Shown here in pieces: positions 24,560 through 32,889 of a stretch of DNA of 64,000 nucleotides. The DNA lies in the NCBI GenBank assembly GCA_013824265.1, contig PNNO01000005.1:186001-250000 (forward strand), in the 5' to 3' direction. The position numbers and the translations under genes are program-made. The notes under the pieces are model-generated. The model did no database searches. It had not been told where the DNA came from and worked only from the letters and a program-made list of their open reading frames with translations. Source of the DNA: a bacterium (GTDB lineage: Bacteria > Patescibacteriota > Gracilibacteria > UBA1369 > PNNO01). How positions within the stretch are numbered: the first letter of the stretch is position 1; the number at the start of each line of letters is the position of its first letter.

Positions 24560-25645
24560 ATGGCTCAACCCCAACCACAAAACTTTGGAGACAAATTAAT
24601 TGGATCCATAAGCGGGATTCTTATTGGTGTGCTTGTTTTTATCGGTTCATTTGTTGTGCTTTATAAGGTTGAAGGAAGAACGGATTACAGTAAAGTTGCA
24701 AATAAAGCGGTGGAAGTTTCTCAGGCAGCCGGAGATGAAGATCAATTTGTTTATTTTACCGGGGAGATGAAAGCTTCTCAGCAGATTGGTGATGATTTGT
24801 ATGTAAAACCGGGTGATTATGCAGTTTTGCACAGAAAAGTTGAAATGTATTCATGGGTTGAAGAAGAGGAATCTACTGAAGATACCGAATTTTATACTTA
24901 TTCAACCGAGTGGGTGGAAGATGTCGAGAACAGTTCGGAATTTAATCAGCCACGCGGGCATGAAAATCCGGCACAGCCAAATTACAGTAAAAGGTTTGTT
25001 GCCGACGGTGTTAAAATAGGTGATTACGAAATAAATACGGACAGTGTTAGCTTCCCTTCTTTGGATGATCTTGATCTAAAAAGTGACATGGTTAACATTT
25101 ATGGAACTATAAAAATTTCATCGGATAAAGATAATGATTATATTTTTGATGGCAGAGGCTCGTTTGAAAGTCCGCAGGTAGGTGATTTAAGGTATACTTA
25201 CTCGGTTCTTCCGGTAGGCAAAAAAATGACTGTTTTTGGAAAATTATCCAATGGGATGATAGAATCTCATCATGGTGAAAACGAAGGCAAACTTTACAGA
25301 ATATTTAAAGGTTCAAACGGTGACTCCAAGGCTGTTTTAAGGGGCGAATACAGTTCTTCCGGCTGGTTTGGAAGAATCGGATCATTCCTTCTTATGTGGC
25401 TTGGTCTTAGCCTTATATTGAAACCTTTAAGCGTTGTTATGGAGCTTATACCGGTTATCGGCAAGCTTGGAAAGAGCGCTCTTGGAGCCATAACTTTTAC
25501 CGTGACGCTTATTCTTACAGTGGTTGCGTCCCTTGTGTTTTCGGTTATTCAAAGCTGGATTGGACTTGCGGTTATAGCTGCAGCTGCAATTGGCGTTGGA
25601 TTGTATCTTAACGCTAAAAAAGGTACTTTGGCCGTTAAAAAATAG
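24560..25645 (+). CDS. TMEM43-family membrane protein
   Basis: 361 residues. One membrane helix near the N-terminus (LIGSISGILIGVLVFIGSFVVLY), a soluble stretch of about 230 residues with the family signs GEMKASQQIGDDLYVKPGDYAVLHRKVEMYSWVEE, then four C-terminal helices (SFLLMWLGLSLILKPL, AITFTVTLILTVVASLVFSV, IGLAVIAAAAIGVGLYL). This matches TMEM43/LUMA (DUF1625), an envelope protein of unknown function shared by bacteria and eukaryotes. Seven of its family motifs (EGRTDYSKV, W.E..E) are intact. A related protein lies at 62257. Confidence 0.88.
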   Translation: MAQPQPQNFGDKLIGSISGILIGVLVFIGSFVVLYKVEGRTDYSKVANKAVEVSQAAGDEDQFVYFTGEMKASQQIGDDLYVKPGDYAVLHRKVEMYSWVEEEESTEDTEFYTYSTEWVEDVENSSEFNQPRGHENPAQPNYSKRFVADGVKIGDYEINTDSVSFPSLDDLDLKSDMVNIYGTIKISSDKDNDYIFDGRGSFESPQVGDLRYTYSVLPVGKKMTVFGKLSNGMIESHHGENEGKLYRIFKGSNGDSKAVLRGEYSSSGWFGRIGSFLLMWLGLSLILKPLSVVMELIPVIGKLGKSALGAITFTVTLILTVVASLVFSVIQSWIGLAVIAAAAIGVGLYLNAKKGTLAVKK

Positions 25646-25681
25646 TCAGTTATTTATATATATATTTAACAAACTTGAGTT

Positions 25682-27880
25682 ATGAAAAAATTTATTTCGC
25701 TTATGTTGATGGCGACAATGTTCATGCTGTCTTTAAGCGGATGCGGACCTGCTTCGCAAGAGGCCGATGAGCCACAGGATCAGCAGGAACAGCAGGAAGA
25801 AACAACCGATGAAACTCAAACAGCACAGGCTGATTCGTTTGCGGTTTGGCAGGACAACACAGTTAGTTTTACTCCAAAAGTTGCTGAATATTCAATTGAT
25901 AGCGACCTTGGAAACGTTGAACGAACGGACATATTAAATGTTCCGGATAGCGCGAATGAATATCTTGCCGAGAACGGATTTGTTGTTACGGACGGCTGGT
26001 ATGACGAATATTTTTCAATTTATGAAGACAACAGATACGAGTATATTCCGAGTTTTGTAACTACGGATTCGGTACTTCATACATATCATTTGTATTTTAA
26101 TTTCCTTCTAAAGAGTCTTGAAGAAGATCAACTTTATGATCTTGCGTATGATGTTTCAAAGAGTATGCAGGAACTTTCTCTAAAGCAGTATGAGACTTTA
26201 AAAGGAACTGACTGGGAAAATGCCGCAAGAAGAAATGTGGCTTACTTTAGCGTTGGAATGAAAATTCTTGACGAAAAGAACGCAAAAATTCCGGAATTTG
26301 TTGCGCAGGCGGTTGCGGACGATATCGGGCTTATGGAGGCGCATGAGGGAATGGGGCCTTCAAACGTAATGGGCGAACCCTTCTATTTGGAAGATTTTTC
26401 TCAATATATTCCAAGAGGTCATTACACAAAAAGTGAGCAATTAAGCAGATATTTTAAGGCTTTAATGTATTACGGAAGAATGACTTTTAGGCTTAAGGAA
26501 GTAGACGAAACGCGCTCTGCGATTTTGATGGTTGAAGCTCTAAAAAATAGTGATGATGCAAGAAACGATTGGAGAAGACTTTATGAACCTATCGGATTTT
26601 TTGTTGGCGAGCCTGACGATCTTGTTTATTTGGATTATGTCCCTGTTGCAAAAAGCGCTTACGGTGAAGATTTTACAGTAGCTACTCTTCTTGAAAATGA
26701 AGGTGGTCTTGATAAGTTTATGGAAGCGGCAATGGATCTTCGCGATCCGGGTGTAAATTCAATGCCTGTGCTTGGAACAATTCTTGCTCCGGGAGAAGGG
26801 GTTGAGGAAAGAACGGAAGAGATTAAAGGATTTAGATTCATGGGTCAGAGATTCACAATCGACGCTTATGTTTTCCAGAAATTAATTTGCAGAGAAGTGG
26901 GAAATTTGGACGGATCTATGGATTGTCCAAAAGAAGATTCAAGAATGCTCCCAAGCGGGCTTGATATCCCGGCAGCCATGGGATCAAAAATCGCTTACAA
27001 AATTCTTGATGAAATGGGCGAAACCGGTTATGAAAAATATCCTGAAAACATGAAGAAACTTCAGGATGGAATGAGCAAATTACCACAGTCTCAGTGGACC
27101 ACAAACCTTTACTGGGGATGGATGCATACTTTGAATAGTCTTCTTCCTGAATACGGCGAAGGATATCCAATGTTCATGCAGTCTGAGGAGTGGAAGAAAA
27201 AAGAATTAAATACATATCTTGGAAGTTGGGCTGAGCTTAAACACGACACAATTCTTTACGCAAAACAGGTTTACGCAGAGATGGGCGGAGGTCCGTTGAT
27301 AGAAGAAAAGGATGATCGTGGCTACGTAGAGCCAAATCCGGAACTTTACGCAAGACTTGCTTCTCTAACAAAGTTAACTGCCGACGGTCTTAAAGACAGG
27401 GAAATATTGAGCGCGGCAAACGAAGAACAGCTTACAAAACTTGAAGAAATGTTAATTGGTCTTCGCGATATTTCCGTTAAAGAGCTTGAAAATACAGCGC
27501 TTACAGAGGAAGATTATGAATTTATAAAAGCTTACGGAGGTTCTCTTGAGCATTTTTGGAATGAAACATTTACTGATGCAGAAAAGGAAAAAGGCAATTT
27601 GCTAAATGACAATCCTGCGCCGCTTATTGCGGATGTGGCTACAAATCCAAACTGTTGTGTTCTTGAGGTCGGAACCGGCTATGTTGAACCAATTTATGTG
27701 GTGTTCCCGATTGATGGTGAACTACATGTTGGACGAGGCGGAGTTTATTCATACTATGAATTTTCATGGCCGATGGCGGACAGATTAACGGACGAAAAAT
27801 GGAGAGATGAGATTTTGTGGGGCGAAGGAACAAAACCTGACCGACCGGCATGGCAGACATTCTTAAAAATCTGGGAGTAA
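25682..27880 (+). CDS. DUF3160 lipoprotein
   Basis: 732 residues. Signal peptide with lipobox LSLSGC (C21), then an acidic Gln/Glu-rich tether (EEQ repeats to about 45), then a DUF3160 domain across the remainder. Family segments include YEYIPSFVTTDSVLHTYHLYF, GQRFTIDAYVFQKLICREVGN, LPSGLDIPAAMGSKIAY, WGWMHTLNSLLP and SWAELKHDTILYAKQVYAEMGG. DUF3160 proteins are large extracytoplasmic proteins of unknown activity, known from thermophiles and CPR bacteria. First gene of an overlapping trio: its last 31 bases overlap the 27850 gene. Confidence 0.9.
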   Translation: MKKFISLMLMATMFMLSLSGCGPASQEADEPQDQQEQQEETTDETQTAQADSFAVWQDNTVSFTPKVAEYSIDSDLGNVERTDILNVPDSANEYLAENGFVVTDGWYDEYFSIYEDNRYEYIPSFVTTDSVLHTYHLYFNFLLKSLEEDQLYDLAYDVSKSMQELSLKQYETLKGTDWENAARRNVAYFSVGMKILDEKNAKIPEFVAQAVADDIGLMEAHEGMGPSNVMGEPFYLEDFSQYIPRGHYTKSEQLSRYFKALMYYGRMTFRLKEVDETRSAILMVEALKNSDDARNDWRRLYEPIGFFVGEPDDLVYLDYVPVAKSAYGEDFTVATLLENEGGLDKFMEAAMDLRDPGVNSMPVLGTILAPGEGVEERTEEIKGFRFMGQRFTIDAYVFQKLICREVGNLDGSMDCPKEDSRMLPSGLDIPAAMGSKIAYKILDEMGETGYEKYPENMKKLQDGMSKLPQSQWTTNLYWGWMHTLNSLLPEYGEGYPMFMQSEEWKKKELNTYLGSWAELKHDTILYAKQVYAEMGGGPLIEEKDDRGYVEPNPELYARLASLTKLTADGLKDREILSAANEEQLTKLEEMLIGLRDISVKELENTALTEEDYEFIKAYGGSLEHFWNETFTDAEKEKGNLLNDNPAPLIADVATNPNCCVLEVGTGYVEPIYVVFPIDGELHVGRGGVYSYYEFSWPMADRLTDEKWRDEILWGEGTKPDRPAWQTFLKIWE

Positions 27881-28431
27881 TTGTAAAAATTTTAGTGGGA
27901 GGAGGGCTTTTTGCCCTCCTCTTTTTGGCTACTTCAAGAGAAGATGAGATTGTTTTTGCGGATCTAAACGAAGATGGTTTTGATGAGAAAATAACGCTTC
28001 ATTATGGAGTTGTTCGTGTTTATGCGGACAGTGTTTTGCTTCTTGAAACAGATCACTCGTGGGATATTCGTGAAATTTTAGTCGGTGATTTTACAAACAA
28101 TGGCGAAAACGAGCTTGCCTTGTATCTCTGGAAAAGGGGCAATTACGGGCCGTCATTACCTTTTTGGATTGATAAAAATGATCGTTCATATAAGCAGCAT
28201 TTGTTTTTATATAAATGGGATGATGGGTTGAAAGCACTTTGGCATTCATCGAATTTGCCGTATATTAATGTTAAGACAAAACTGGGTGATTTTGATGAAG
28301 ATGGGAAAAATGAGATAATGGTTTTGGAAAGACCATATAGTTGGGGGAATTGGGGCGATTCAGGTGAGTCTGTTGCGGTTTGGCAGTGGGACGAATGGGG
28401 TTTTAAAAATATTTGGCGCCGTGAAATATGA
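27850..28431 (+). CDS. Membrane-anchored FG-GAP/VCBS-like protein
   Basis: 193 residues. N-terminal membrane helix (IVKILVGGGLFALLFLATS), then extracytoplasmic repeats with Ca-binding-like cores: FADLNEDGFDEKITL, VGDFTNNGENELALYLW and LGDFDEDGKNEIMVLE, the FG-GAP/VCBS pattern of integrin-like propeller blades. Only three blades are seen, so it may be a fragmentary propeller or work with the DUF3160 protein that it overlaps by 31 bases. It ends with ATGA shared with the next start, so translation is coupled on both sides. Confidence 0.8.
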   Translation: MADILKNLGVIVKILVGGGLFALLFLATSREDEIVFADLNEDGFDEKITLHYGVVRVYADSVLLLETDHSWDIREILVGDFTNNGENELALYLWKRGNYGPSLPFWIDKNDRSYKQHLFLYKWDDGLKALWHSSNLPYINVKTKLGDFDEDGKNEIMVLERPYSWGNWGDSGESVAVWQWDEWGFKNIWRREI

Positions 28432-29576
28432 TTGAAAAACTAATCTATAAAATTCAGCAGGCAAGAAGGAGAGCCAGCAAAAAGCTTAGGGTTTTGAATG
28501 TCGTTGAGCTTAATGGCTTAGCTTTGCGCAATAATTTTGAGTATTTTAAGAAGCTCCATCCGGAGTCCAGAATTTGTCCTGTTTTAAAGAGCAATGCTTA
28601 CGGTCACGGTATTAATGAAATCGCGCAAATTTGTGACGGATTAAATGCTCCGTACCTTGTTGTTGATAGCTATTACGAGGCGCTTGAACTTAAGAAAATC
28701 GGCATAAAAACACCGCTTCTTATAATTGGTTATACTCATCCGGACAATTATAAAAATATGAAATTTAGCGGCATTGCCATTACTGTTTTGGATAAAGAAA
28801 CAATTGAGGCGCTTGGGAATTTGCGCAAAAAAATCACAATTCATTTAAAGGTTGATACCGGGATGCATCGTCAGGGTATACCTGTAAATGAGCTTGAAGA
28901 AGCTCTTGTATTGATTAAAAAATATAAGAAATTGAACCTTGAGGGGATTTGTACTCATCTTGCCGATGCCGATAATTTAAAATCGGACGTGTTTACCAAA
29001 AAACAAGTTGGTGTATTTAAAAAAGCTCTTTTGGTAGCTAAAAAATACGGATTTGAAATTAAGTGGAGGCATGTTTCTGCAACTGCGGGAGCCGGGAAAA
29101 TTTTCGGAAGTGAATTTAACATGATTCGCATGGGTCTTGGGCTTTACGGCGATTCTCCTTTTAAAGACTACAAAAAACTAAAGCCTGTTTTAACTTTTAA
29201 ATCCACGATAATCGATATTAAAAATTTAAAAAAAGGTGAATGCGTGAGTTACGGATGCACTTTTAAGGCTACAAAAGATATGAAAATCGGGATTGTCCCG
29301 GCCGGATATTACGAAGGTATTGATAGGGAGCTTAGTAACAAAGGCGTAATTTATCACGGTAAAACAGCGTGTAAAATAGTTGGAAGAGTTTGCATGAATC
29401 TAACAATGATAGATCTTTCCAAGGCAAAAAACGCTAAAAAGTGGGATAGCGTTGAAGTGATTGGGGCGGATTCGGCGCGCGAAAACTCAGCACGGGAAAT
29501 CGCAGAGATGTGCGGAACAATTACTTACGTCATCTGGACGCACATCGCTCCGACAATAAGAAGAAAAATTGTTTAA
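28428..29576 (+). CDS. alr: Alanine racemase
   Basis: 382 residues; PLP-dependent conversion of L- to D-alanine for peptidoglycan. The PLP lysine is K54 in PVLKSNAYGHG and the second catalytic residue Y275 in CVSYGCTFK. Further family matches: HLKVDTGMHRQGIPVNE, GICTHLADAD, MIRMGLGLYGDSPF and GRVCMNLTMIDL. The start ATG overlaps the previous stop (ATGA), showing coupling to the envelope proteins upstream; UGA is clearly a stop here. The downstream gene is convergent, three bases away. Confidence 0.96.
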   Translation: MIEKLIYKIQQARRRASKKLRVLNVVELNGLALRNNFEYFKKLHPESRICPVLKSNAYGHGINEIAQICDGLNAPYLVVDSYYEALELKKIGIKTPLLIIGYTHPDNYKNMKFSGIAITVLDKETIEALGNLRKKITIHLKVDTGMHRQGIPVNELEEALVLIKKYKKLNLEGICTHLADADNLKSDVFTKKQVGVFKKALLVAKKYGFEIKWRHVSATAGAGKIFGSEFNMIRMGLGLYGDSPFKDYKKLKPVLTFKSTIIDIKNLKKGECVSYGCTFKATKDMKIGIVPAGYYEGIDRELSNKGVIYHGKTACKIVGRVCMNLTMIDLSKAKNAKKWDSVEVIGADSARENSAREIAEMCGTITYVIWTHIAPTIRRKIV

Positions 29577-29579
29577 CAG

Positions 29580-30161
29580 CTATTGTTCCTTCTTTCCTTT
29601 TCCTTTTTCTTGTCGTGATCTAACCATTTCACTTACTTTAGAGCTTATTGCTCTTTTAAGGTTAGCCATCGCTCTTTTAAGTTCCGGATTTTTATGGTCA
29701 GGGAAAATTAATGTTTCAAGATTAATGTTTCCTTTTGCGTTTCTTGGTCTGTCTTCAAACCATCCTCTATCAATGGCTTCTTTTACAATGTCGTTGAGAG
29801 CGTCCCATGAGTTGATCCCTGAAACTTCATTGGTCAATTCTTTAATATGGACCAGTTGTACACCTTCGTCATTTAATATATTATTTCCTTCGTTTGCTAA
29901 AACATCTGTGTCTCCCTTAAGTGTTGCACGTACTTGTTCGCGTAATTGATTACTTACACCTTTAATTACTTTTTCTACTTCCTCAAATTCAGAATCAATT
30001 TCTTTTAGTCTGTTTAAAAGACCCTCTACTCTTTTAGCTTCTTGTGTCTGTTCTTTCTGTTTTTTCTTAGCATCACCATCTTTAGCCGCTTTTATAGCTG
30101 CTTGTGCCAACTCTGCAAGGGATAGTTTTTTTGTTGGAGTTTCTGAACTTCCGTTTTCCAT
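29580..30161 (-). CDS. Hypothetical coiled-coil protein
   Basis: 193 residues, cytosolic, family not recognised. Residues 15-75 are strongly charged with coiled-coil character (AKDGDAKKKQKEQTQEAKRVEGLLNRLKEIDSEFEEVEKVI). The second half is mixed (INSWDALNDIVKEAIDRGWFEDRPRNAKGNINLETLIFPDHKNPEL), ending in a basic tail (RQEKGKGKKEQ). Start ATG 30161 rather than 30221 because a consensus promoter covers 30193-30221. It is transcribed separately from asnS. Confidence 0.72.
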   Translation of the reverse strand: MENGSSETPTKKLSLAELAQAAIKAAKDGDAKKKQKEQTQEAKRVEGLLNRLKEIDSEFEEVEKVIKGVSNQLREQVRATLKGDTDVLANEGNNILNDEGVQLVHIKELTNEVSGINSWDALNDIVKEAIDRGWFEDRPRNAKGNINLETLIFPDHKNPELKRAMANLKRAISSKVSEMVRSRQEKGKGKKEQ

Positions 30162-30192
30162 AATAGTTTTATTAAAAATACAAAAGGAGTGT

Positions 30193-30221
30193 ACAATAAC
30201 CTTTTTGTACAATTTTGTCAA
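30193..30221 (-). promoter_or_regulatory. Promoter with overlapping repeat (possible operator)
   Basis: Minus strand: TTGACA (30216-30221), 17 bases, TATTGT (30193-30198). ATTGTACA occurs twice, once in the spacer and once across the -10 (TGTACA palindromes at 30190-30195 and 30206-30211), a good position for a repressor site. Confidence 0.72.
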
Positions 30222-30242
30222 GAGTAGACTGGATTGCTTTGT

Positions 30243-31538
30243 TTACGGCGTAAGTCTGCTTATCATTCTTGGGAACGGAATTGTTTCGCGTATGTGCTTT
30301 GCGCCGCAAATCCATGCGGTTAGTCTTTCCAGCCCATATCCAAATCCGCTGTGAGGAACGGATCCGAATTTTCGCAAATCAAGATACCAGCTAAACGCTT
30401 CTATAGGTAAATTGTGTTCTTTAATACGCGCTACAAGCACGTCGTAATTGTCTTCACGCTGGCTTCCGCCTATAACTTCGCCGTAGCCTTCAGGCGCAAG
30501 AAGGTCTGCGCAAAGAGCAACTTTTGGATTTTCCGGGTCACGTTTCATGTAAAAAGCCTTAACCTCGGCAGGATATTTTTCAACAAAAATCGGCTTGTCG
30601 TACTTTTGTGTGAGAATTGTTTCATCGTCAGCTCCAAGATCGTCATTTTCGCCTATGTCAGAGCCCATTTCGCGAAGCTCTTTAATAACTTCCGCGTGGG
30701 TTTTTCTAATAAAAGGCGGTTTAATTTTCTTTAAAGGCTCAATGTCTCTTTCAAGAATTTCAAGCTCTTTAAGGTTTTTTTCGAGAACCTTCTCAACTAT
30801 AAAAGTAACCAGCCCTTCCTGAATTTTCATATTTTCTTCGTGCTCAACAAACGCGGCTTCGGCGTCCATCATCCAGAATTCGGTTAAATGACGGCGTGTC
30901 TTAGATTTTTCCGCTCTAAATACAGGTCCAAAATCGAAACATCTTCCAACGCTGTAAATTGCAGCTTCTATATATAACTGTCCTGATTGGCTCAAATAAG
31001 CCTTGCCTTCGTCAAAATAATCCATTTCAAAAAGTTCTGTTGTCCCTTCGCACGCATTCGGCGTAAGAATAGGAGAATCAATCTTAATGAAATCGTTATT
31101 GTTTAAATATTCGTAAGTCGCGTTAATAATTGTGTTTCTAACGCGCTGAATTGCCCACTGTTTGCTTGATCTAAGCCATAAATGCCTGTTGTTCAAAAGG
31201 AAGTCCGGCCCATGATCTTTCTTTGAAATTGGGTATTCCTCGGTATTTAAATAAATAATTTCGATGTCTTTTACCTGAAGCTCGTAAACATCCTCGAATT
31301 TTGGGTGTTTTGTTACGGTTCCGGTTACAGCCAAAGCCGATTCCATTGTAAGTTTTTCACCTTTTTCAAAAACTTCGTCGGAGACCTGGTCTTTAACGGC
31401 AATTGCCTGAATCATTCCGGTGCCGTCTCTAAGCTGTAAAAAGTGGATTTTTCCGCTTCCTCTTTTGTTGTACATCCAGCCCCTAACTGTAACTTCTTTG
31501 TCGACGTATTGTCCTATTCTGCTTATTGAAACAATCAT
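30243..31538 (-). CDS. asnS: Asparaginyl-tRNA synthetase
   Basis: 431 residues. N-terminal OB-fold anticodon-binding domain (EVTVRGWMYNKRGSGKIHFLQLRDGTGMIQAI), then a class IIb catalytic core: motif 2 RCFDFGPVFRAEKSKTRRHLTEFWMMDAE, ATP-binding and motif 3 GFGYGLERLTAWICGAKHIRETIPFPR. The AHIRETIPFPR ending and the E-x-MMD region favour AsnRS over AspRS. It is a full-length enzyme. Because it is present, Asn-tRNA need not be made by the amidotransferase route, though a GatB-related YqeY protein follows at 32323. Confidence 0.95.
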   Translation of the reverse strand: MIVSISRIGQYVDKEVTVRGWMYNKRGSGKIHFLQLRDGTGMIQAIAVKDQVSDEVFEKGEKLTMESALAVTGTVTKHPKFEDVYELQVKDIEIIYLNTEEYPISKKDHGPDFLLNNRHLWLRSSKQWAIQRVRNTIINATYEYLNNNDFIKIDSPILTPNACEGTTELFEMDYFDEGKAYLSQSGQLYIEAAIYSVGRCFDFGPVFRAEKSKTRRHLTEFWMMDAEAAFVEHEENMKIQEGLVTFIVEKVLEKNLKELEILERDIEPLKKIKPPFIRKTHAEVIKELREMGSDIGENDDLGADDETILTQKYDKPIFVEKYPAEVKAFYMKRDPENPKVALCADLLAPEGYGEVIGGSQREDNYDVLVARIKEHNLPIEAFSWYLDLRKFGSVPHSGFGYGLERLTAWICGAKHIRETIPFPRMISRLTP

Positions 31539-31585
31539 ACTGATTTTTTTAATAATGAGACTCGCTTAACGTTCGTTTCTAGACA

Positions 31586-31614
31586 AATGTACTTTAGCTG
31601 CACCTTTTATTCAA
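31586..31614 (-). promoter_or_regulatory. Promoter of asnS
   Basis: Minus strand: TTGAAT (31609-31614), 17 bases, TACATT (31586-31591). Leader about 40 bases. Confidence 0.6.
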
Positions 31615-31633
31615 GAAAATGTACCCCACTGTG

Positions 31634-31662
31634 TTTACAAAAATATTAAAATGTTGTATAAT
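31634..31662 (+). promoter_or_regulatory. Promoter of the 31671 gene, placed for a leaderless mRNA
   Basis: TTTACA (31634-31639), 17 bases, TATAAT (31657-31662). ATG 31671 is 8 bases beyond the -10, so the RNA should begin at or within a base or two of the start codon. Confidence 0.72.
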
Positions 31663-31670
31663 ACCTATGC

Positions 31671-32318
31671 ATGGAAACAGAAATTCCTCAAAAAAAGCAT
31701 ACAAGGTTTACCCCAAGTGTTGTTTTAAACATCATATTACTTGTAGGAGTTTTGGCTGTAATAGCACTTGTTTTATACGCTCCAAAGGCAAATTTCTTTA
31801 AGGGCGCGCTTTTATTTGGGTCTAAGTCGGAGGTTATTTTGCAGGTTGAAGAGCCAAAAGAGGATCAAGTGCCGGGGGCGCTTTTAATCGACTATGTAAC
31901 CAAAAGCAGTGATGTGTCCGTAGATGGACAGCTTATTACTCTTACAAGTTTGATTTTGGAAGCTGAAAATGAAAAAATGAGCATAAGCTCGTTTCTTTTT
32001 GAATTCGAAGGAGCCACCAATGAGTACAGTATTCAGGATACAAAGTTGCTTATAAACGGCCATGAGCTTACAAGCAGTAATTATATTTGGATTTCACCAA
32101 GTCGGCTTTTAATTGAGGTTTCTGCGGATGAAGTTTCCATAGAAGACAGGCTTCCCGTTATGCTTCAGGGTATATTAAAAAATGTTGATTCCGGTCAGAA
32201 AATAAATGTTTTTGTAAGTGACATCTCCGCTACCGGTAAAACTTTGAATAAGGCAATTACAAGCATTGGAGCCAAGGGCGAACCAAATGTAGCCGGAACA
32301 ATTTTGTTCGTTAAATAA
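31671..32318 (+). CDS. Hypothetical membrane-anchored protein
   Basis: 215 residues. Basic N-terminus, then one membrane helix (VVLNIILLVGVLAVIALVLY, about 16-36), then a soluble outer domain rich in beta strands (ITLTSLILEAENEKMSISSFLFEFEG, RLLIEVSADEVSIEDRLPVMLQGIL, KINVFVSDISATGKTL). The pattern recalls cohesin-like or Ig-like surface domains but no family is certain. Single-gene unit, convergent with yqeY. Confidence 0.72.
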   Translation: METEIPQKKHTRFTPSVVLNIILLVGVLAVIALVLYAPKANFFKGALLFGSKSEVILQVEEPKEDQVPGALLIDYVTKSSDVSVDGQLITLTSLILEAENEKMSISSFLFEFEGATNEYSIQDTKLLINGHELTSSNYIWISPSRLLIEVSADEVSIEDRLPVMLQGILKNVDSGQKINVFVSDISATGKTLNKAITSIGAKGEPNVAGTILFVK

Positions 32319-32322
32319 ATAA

Positions 32323-32769
32323 TTACGGAAGAAGTTCCATAACTATTTTGTTTATTATTTTCCCGTCCGCTTTCCCTTTTACTTTTGGCATAACGGCGCC
32401 CATAACTTTGCCCATGTCCGCTTTTGAAGTAGCTCCGGTTTCCTGAATTGCGGCTTTTACAATCTCCCGCACTTCTTCTTCACTCATTTGTTCAGGTAGG
32501 TAGCTTTCAAGAATTTTTGATTCCGCAGCTTCTTTGTCAGCCATTTCCGCTCTTCCACCAGCCCTGAATTGTTCTTCGGAATCTTTTCTTTGTTTAACCT
32601 GTTTTTGAATTATGCTGATTATATCCTCGTCCGTTGCTTCTTTTTTTGCTCCGGAAACCTCAAGTTTCATGATGTCCGCTTTTAGCATACGAAGAGCGCT
32701 TACTTTAAGTTCTTCTCTGGCCTTCATGGCGGTTGTTAGATCTTCCTGAACCTTCTCTTTTAATGACAT
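32323..32769 (-). CDS. yqeY: YqeY/GatB-related protein
   Basis: 148 residues, the usual length of YqeY: a helical domain with a C-terminal part like the tRNA-binding tail of GatB. Matches: SLKEKVQEDLTTAMKAREELKVSALRML, VKQRKDSEEQFRAGGRAEMADKEAAESKILESYLPEQMSEEEV (spread over the middle) and TSKADMGKVMGAVMPKVKGKADGKI at the end. Function not settled; the family is linked to tRNA metabolism by homology. Convergent with the membrane protein at 31671. Confidence 0.93.
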   Translation of the reverse strand: MSLKEKVQEDLTTAMKAREELKVSALRMLKADIMKLEVSGAKKEATDEDIISIIQKQVKQRKDSEEQFRAGGRAEMADKEAAESKILESYLPEQMSEEEVREIVKAAIQETGATSKADMGKVMGAVMPKVKGKADGKIINKIVMELLP

Positions 32770-32831
32770 TTTGATTGTGGTTATTTTGCATGCCTATTCT
32801 AGCATGATTTATCTTTATATCCAGCTACGGA

Positions 32832-32861
32832 TTGACAAAACAGTACAAATTGTTCTAAAAT
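32832..32861 (+). promoter_or_regulatory. Promoter of the 32890 gene
   Basis: Perfect TTGACA (32832-32837), 18 bases, TAAAAT (32856-32861). Leader about 22 bases. Confidence 0.75.
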
Positions 32862-32889
32862 TAAACCCTTCTTTTCTAATTTTGCTTTC

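Noticed and set aside
28428-28431. Possibility that UGA codes for glycine (code 25) as in Gracilibacteria/Absconditabacteria
   Set aside because: Genes end in TGA at natural places, including ATGA overlaps before alr (28428) and cdaR (40112), and the only glycine tRNA seen has anticodon GCC.
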